This document shows, piece by piece, positions 60,553 to 64,000 of a stretch of DNA of 64,000 nt. Numbering within the stretch: position 1 is the stretch's first letter; each line of letters begins with the position of its first letter. The DNA lies in NCBI RefSeq assembly GCF_001399675.1, contig NZ_LJCO01000019.1, positions 1-64,000 on the forward strand. Reading direction: 5' to 3'. The position numbers were made by a program, and so were the translations under genes. The notes beneath the pieces were generated by a model. That model ran no database searches and was not told where the DNA came from. It saw only the letters and a list, made by a program, of their open reading frames with translations. Origin of the DNA: Paenalicyclobacillus ferrooxydans (GTDB lineage: Bacteria; Bacillota; Bacilli; Alicyclobacillales; Alicyclobacillaceae).

Positions 60553-61077
60553 ATGAACGATTACAATAACGCTGAAGAAGCGATTCGGGAACTGTTTCGC
60601 CTCTACGCAAATGACGTGTTTCGCTACGCCAGACTGGTGCTTGGCAGTCATACTGAAGCGAAAGATGTTGTTCAGGATGTATTCCTGAAAGCATTTCGAG
60701 CGTGGGGAGATTTCCGACAAGAGTCAAAAGGCCGAACTTGGCTGCTCCACATCACAAGAAATCATGTTTTTGATCTTTTGCGGAGGAAGCGTACCGAACG
60801 GAACTACATCGAGTCATATCAAATGCCTGTGCTGAGAGACGAAACCGTTTCAGTTGAGATCTTAATGGTCTTGGAAGCATCGCTGTTGAAACTCAAACCG
60901 ACATATCGAGACGTTTTTATCTTGCGTCACGTTGAAGAACTAACGGTGACAGAAACCGCACAAATCCTCAACTGGTCAGAAGGCAAAGTACGTACAACCG
61001 ATTATCGAGCACTTGCAAAGTTACGGGAACTCATGCAGTCCGATGTGGAGGAGGTGAAGGTGGGCCATGAATTCTGA
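60553..61077 (+). CDS. ECF-type RNA polymerase sigma factor
   Basis: A 174-residue ECF sigma factor. Region 2 (about 15-80) has YANDVFRYARLVLGSHTEAKDVVQDVFLKAFRAW; region 4 (about 105-160) has LKPTYRDVFILRHVEELTVTETAQIL, NWSEGKVRTTDYRALAKLREL. The ATG at 60553 has GAGGTGG about 10 bases upstream. The next gene overlaps by 11 bp and encodes the likely membrane-bound anti-sigma factor. Promoters read by this sigma factor are unknown. Confidence 0.92.
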   Translation: MNDYNNAEEAIRELFRLYANDVFRYARLVLGSHTEAKDVVQDVFLKAFRAWGDFRQESKGRTWLLHITRNHVFDLLRRKRTERNYIESYQMPVLRDETVSVEILMVLEASLLKLKPTYRDVFILRHVEELTVTETAQILNWSEGKVRTTDYRALAKLRELMQSDVEEVKVGHEF

Positions 61078-62719
61078 GCGTGAAACGTTAAAACAATACG
61101 AGGTTCTGTCTCAAATAAAACTCTCAACTGACGATCAGCAAGAAATCTGGGCAAAGATTGCCGAGGGGATGACTCGTGCACAACCTACAATGAAACCAAA
61201 GACGAGGAAGCCGTGGCCTAGTGTCGCCGCAGCAGCCGCTGCAGCCGTAGTCGTCGTGGGTGCCGGGTTTGCCGCCTTCGCCTTGTCCCACCGTCATCTC
61301 ACGCAATCACCTCCTTCTGGTCCAACAACAGCTGCACCTCATGCGGTCTCCAATGCGATTCTTGCCAAGACGGCAGCACCAGGTCACTCGGGACAAATGG
61401 TAGAACTGGTTGACATCAAGGGTGAGTACAAGAACAACACGACGCTCGGTCCGTACCACGGCCCAAACTGGACCGGACAGTTTAAACTGCGACTTGTTTC
61501 ACCAGGGGGACAAATTATTTCAGAATACCGGCTCCCTAGTTTCTACACCGTCTTTACGTCCAATCGTATCCAGCTCCACTTTGCCGATTACAATGCTAAC
61601 GGATTGTCTGATTTCGCACTCGGGCAATATGTGAGCAGCAATGGCTTTGCGTACAACATCTTTGAAATCGGCCCAAAAGGCATTCAACAGGTGCCTGTGA
61701 AAAATGGGCCATTCTATGCATCTGTTCACACCTACTCGCCCACATTTCCTCTCGGTAATCCGACGGGGGTTCAGCCGACGGGGTTTCAGGTGCAGCAGTA
61801 CGACAATTCAACGGCTTCATCAAGAATCGTGACTTACGTCTGGCGAAACGGCCAGTTTGAGCCCGCTGACCCCTCTGGTGCAGCGCCCACTGGAACATTT
61901 AATTATCTCGACTATCTTCCTTTTATTCCGCAATTGCCAAATTACACAGGAGGAGCAAAGCTGACGCACACCCAGATAACACGTTACCTGAACACGCCGC
62001 AAAACGGCGATGCGGTGGACTATACAGCCGTGTATGGAGCTGCCTTCTCCTTGTTCGAGGGCCGTCAGGATCAGGTGCACCTAGCTCCGATTGCTGCACC
62101 AAAGACGAACATTACGATTGGCAGTATCCACGCAACGATGCAGAAGCATGATGGCGGAGAGAGCATTCAGTTTGTCCAAAATCACATTTTGTATCTTGTG
62201 AGTACCATCAACAGTGGCATGTCACTGACAGACCTTAAAAAGGTCATCTCCAGCATCGGCGTGCCTGCGACCGGCATACCAGATGTCATCAACATGTCTA
62301 ACTCCGGACCAACGGCTGCCCAGGAACTAAGCTTTCACCCCATTTTGCCTGGTCAGTTCTATACGCCGAGTGGCTACTCCCTCAGCGATCAAGTAGCGGA
62401 AACCGATATCGTCAAGGGGGTCAAGACCGAAGCATTTTACATGACCTACCGTAAGGGGCAGTCGTACATTACCGTCAACCAGTCAATTGACCAATCCTTA
62501 TCAAGCACGGGGGCCAACTTTAACACCAACCAGGTGTATCAGCCCACGCAGATCCAGGGAATCACGGTGTACATGCAGCACAGCAACTTCATGCAGCCTG
62601 AAGCTGGATTCGAAATCCCCCGCAAGGGTATTTGGGTCACTCTGGATACCAATGTGTCCGCAGCGGAAATCACGAAGATTGTGACTTCTCTCGTTGCTTC
62701 TGCCGGGCAGTTGAAGTAA
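61067..62719 (+). CDS. Membrane-anchored anti-sigma factor-like protein with a large external domain
   Basis: A 550-residue protein. A short cytoplasmic part (1-50, ETLKQYEVLSQIKLSTDDQQ) precedes one membrane helix (about 52-72, Ala/Val-rich). An external region of about 475 residues follows. It contains a beta-propeller-like segment with a calcium-loop-type DYNANGLSDFALGQYV and a C-terminal part (LPGQFYTPSGYSLSDQVAET, YITVNQSIDQSL). The first part may bind the ECF sigma factor encoded upstream. GGAGGTG lies inside the sigma gene. Its external ligand is unknown. Confidence 0.75.
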   Translation: MNSERETLKQYEVLSQIKLSTDDQQEIWAKIAEGMTRAQPTMKPKTRKPWPSVAAAAAAAVVVVGAGFAAFALSHRHLTQSPPSGPTTAAPHAVSNAILAKTAAPGHSGQMVELVDIKGEYKNNTTLGPYHGPNWTGQFKLRLVSPGGQIISEYRLPSFYTVFTSNRIQLHFADYNANGLSDFALGQYVSSNGFAYNIFEIGPKGIQQVPVKNGPFYASVHTYSPTFPLGNPTGVQPTGFQVQQYDNSTASSRIVTYVWRNGQFEPADPSGAAPTGTFNYLDYLPFIPQLPNYTGGAKLTHTQITRYLNTPQNGDAVDYTAVYGAAFSLFEGRQDQVHLAPIAAPKTNITIGSIHATMQKHDGGESIQFVQNHILYLVSTINSGMSLTDLKKVISSIGVPATGIPDVINMSNSGPTAAQELSFHPILPGQFYTPSGYSLSDQVAETDIVKGVKTEAFYMTYRKGQSYITVNQSIDQSLSSTGANFNTNQVYQPTQIQGITVYMQHSNFMQPEAGFEIPRKGIWVTLDTNVSAAEITKIVTSLVASAGQLK

Positions 62720-62734
62720 GACGGTTCTAACGCA

Positions 62735-62772
62735 ACCAGGGACACCACTACGGTGTCCCTGGTCTTGTTTTG
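62735..62772 (+). terminator. Terminator of the ECF operon
   Basis: ACCAGGGACACC, ACTAC, GGTGTCCCTGGT followed by CTTGTTTTG. A perfect 12-bp stem between converging genes. Confidence 0.88.
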
Positions 62773-62799
62773 ACAGTGCAACATTCGTTATTTCGCCTG

Positions 62800-63198
62800 T
62801 CAGCCCGCTGTTTCTGCGCCAAGAATCAGGAGCTGCTGATTCACGGTGTCAAGCGCGAGCGAAAGCTGATTGTCGACGAAAAAGCGAAGCCCAAACAATC
62901 CAGCATCGCTGAAGCTTGGGTCGACAATGCACGGCACATTGCCAAACGCTTGTCCCCCGATGACGAGGTTACACTCCGACCGATAGGCACTTGCCGTACC
63001 GCCAACACCGCCGATTTGAATTGCTCCAAGATTAGGCAATCCGAGTGATTGCGCCACCTGGGCATTAAAGGTCAGTTCAAAAGCACCTGTATCTAAAATC
63101 ATATTGGATACTGTTCGTCCGTTCACATCCAGGTTAAAGTAAAATGCATCATTCTGGATGGAGCCTGGAATTGCAGCAAGTTCAGTATAGGTAGCCAT
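62800..63198 (-). CDS. Retropepsin-like aspartyl protease-fold protein
   Basis: A 132-residue single-domain protein with the catalytic-type motif SNMILDTGAFELTF, followed by LGLPNLGAIQIGGVGGTASAYRS and GLFGLRFFVDNQLSLALD. This is the retropepsin-like fold (clan AA), which acts as a homodimer. AAAGGTGAT precedes the ATG. It might process proteins inside the cell; no partner is adjacent except the converging ECF operon. Confidence 0.8.
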   Translation of the reverse strand: MATYTELAAIPGSIQNDAFYFNLDVNGRTVSNMILDTGAFELTFNAQVAQSLGLPNLGAIQIGGVGGTASAYRSECNLVIGGQAFGNVPCIVDPSFSDAGLFGLRFFVDNQLSLALDTVNQQLLILGAETAG

Positions 63199-63391
63199 TC
63201 CACATCACCTTTCCACAGAAGATTTTTTGGAACGGTGTAGCGTATGTGCTGCCTGTACTGACCGAAAGGGACATGCCACCAGGCCCAGGCATTCCAAGCG
63301 AATGACTATACATGGTCTGGAAGCTTTCAACAATTAAAATGAACAATGTACACCCTCGAAGCTTGTTGCGTCAATCCTCATACTCAACATT

Positions 63392-63895
63392 CTACCTGTT
63401 CAGTTCCCACGAGATAAGTTCATCGGATCGGCTGACTTCATGCAAACCCGTCTTTTGCAATACCCGAATGGATGCAAGGTTGTCTTTCAAGCACTGCGCG
63501 GTGACCTTTTTGACGCCCGGCTGCTGAAAAGCCCACTCGACCATTGCTCTCGCCATCTCTGTTGCATATCCGTTTCCTTGGTAGGCCGGGATGACGTCAT
63601 ACCCGATTTCAATTGTCCCACTTTCATCTGGTGCTGATTTAAATCCCATCGATCCAATGACAATGCTGTCCTCACTGTGTATGATGATACCGCTCCAATT
63701 CCCTACACTTAGGTCATTTCGAAGGTCTACCCGCAGCTTCGGCAAGACGTATAAGCTCACGGGCTCATTTGGAAAATCGTCAGGGATGACAGCTGAGAGG
63801 TTCTGGCTGAGCTGTTCCTTATCGAAGAGGGCTGCATCAACGCGCTCGATTGTCCACGATGCCATCCACAAATGCTTTGTACGAATTTCCGGCAT
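63392..63895 (-). CDS. GNAT-family N-acetyltransferase (RimJ/RimL-like)
   Basis: A 167-residue acetyltransferase. It shows IVIGSMGFKSAPDESGTIEIGYDVIPAYQGNGYATEMARAMVEWAF with the acetyl-CoA loop QGNGYA, then VTAQCLKDNLASIRVLQKTGL. The pattern is that of RimJ/RimL-type enzymes acting on protein N-termini or small molecules. The ATG at 63895 follows AAAGGTGG and lies only four bases from the stop of the upstream hydrolase gene, so the two are cotranscribed. Confidence 0.88.
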   Translation of the reverse strand: MPEIRTKHLWMASWTIERVDAALFDKEQLSQNLSAVIPDDFPNEPVSLYVLPKLRVDLRNDLSVGNWSGIIIHSEDSIVIGSMGFKSAPDESGTIEIGYDVIPAYQGNGYATEMARAMVEWAFQQPGVKKVTAQCLKDNLASIRVLQKTGLHEVSRSDELISWELNR

Positions 63896-63899
63896 GTGG

Positions 63900-64000
63900 T
63901 CACACCACCTTTCCAACCCACGCCTGCGCTTGTGCAAGTTCCGGATTTGTCAGTCCGTGACCACTATTGGAAAAGTGCACTGTAACATCTGCCCCCGACA
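63900..64000 (-). CDS. Alpha/beta hydrolase (carboxylesterase-like), 3' end only
   Basis: The last 32 residues of a protein that runs off the window: GADVTVHFSNSGHGLTNPEL and then AQAQAWVGKVV. The segment SGHGL carries the catalytic His expected near the C-terminus of phospholipase/carboxylesterase-type hydrolases. The stop (63900-63902) is four bases before the acetyltransferase start. Confidence 0.6.
   Translation of the reverse strand, partial: SGADVTVHFSNSGHGLTNPELAQAQAWVGKVV

Overview
The window looks like a stretch of chromosome from an endospore-forming Firmicute, most likely Alicyclobacillaceae or a near relative. The evidence is a pair of alpha/beta-type small acid-soluble spore proteins, a Bacillus-type S-adenosylmethionine decarboxylase, a LiaFSR-type three-component system, part of a YaaH-like GH18 spore hydrolase, a YjcZ-like micro-protein and two ydaO/yuaA c-di-AMP riboswitches. 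Strong GGAGG-type ribosome-binding sites and frequent TTG/GTG starts fit the same group. The genus is an inference from gene content; no 16S rRNA gene is present.

Layout. 1-4.9 kb is a decayed mobile-element zone: inverted and tandem repeats, a small excisionase-like HTH gene, one tyrosine recombinase with an internal deletion and one intact recombinase next to a four-tRNA operon (Cys, Gly, Phe, Ala). 5.7-20.8 kb is mostly housekeeping: PepSY protein, speD, rhomboid protease, glycosyltransferase, HtpX, a MacAB-like efflux operon, a CBS protein, two SASPs, citrate synthase, LiaFSR and a c-di-AMP-controlled NlpC/P60 hydrolase. 21-33 kb holds thiol peroxidase, a phosphosulfolactate synthase-like protein with an odd tail, an MntP-like pump, a Mur-ligase-like enzyme, a methionine aminopeptidase fused to a GNAT acetyltransferase that is divergent from an atypical peptide deformylase, an amidase, a FabK/NMO flavoprotein, rocA and a DedA protein. 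34-44 kb holds an ABC-2 exporter with msrA and an FAH-family enzyme, DUF2249 and TVP38 proteins, and a four-gene sugar-modifying operon (ThuA, two Gfo/Idh/MocA, one epimerase). 44-49 kb holds a second riboswitch-controlled NlpC/P60 hydrolase and a cluster of two TlpA-like thioredoxins, a membrane protein and a rhodanese. Three of these promoters share an ATACC-N6-GGTAT operator. 49-56.6 kb holds CorA, an HNH protein, a ROK kinase and a four-carbon acid sugar pathway (KdgT, PdxA2, DUF1537 kinase) headed by a regulator that joins a LacI-type HTH to a DeoR-type sensor domain.

56.7-64 kb is the most unusual part. The 3' half of a yaaH-like GH18 gene is joined directly to a large serine recombinase gene. 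The recombinase is translationally coupled to a 59-residue ORF. Beyond it lies a fifteen-copy 51-bp tandem array, each copy carrying a perfect 17-bp palindrome, next to an ECF sigma factor/anti-sigma pair. The yaaH junction resembles the intervening elements known in sigK, spsM and spoVFB of other spore formers, but the 5' half of yaaH is not seen in this window.

The main candidates for undescribed biology are: the MetAP-GNAT fusion facing an acidic-tailed peptide deformylase; the serine-recombinase element in yaaH; the palindromic 51-bp array beside the ECF locus; the local ATACC-N6-GGTAT regulon; and the LacI/DeoR chimeric regulator with its promoter palindrome.
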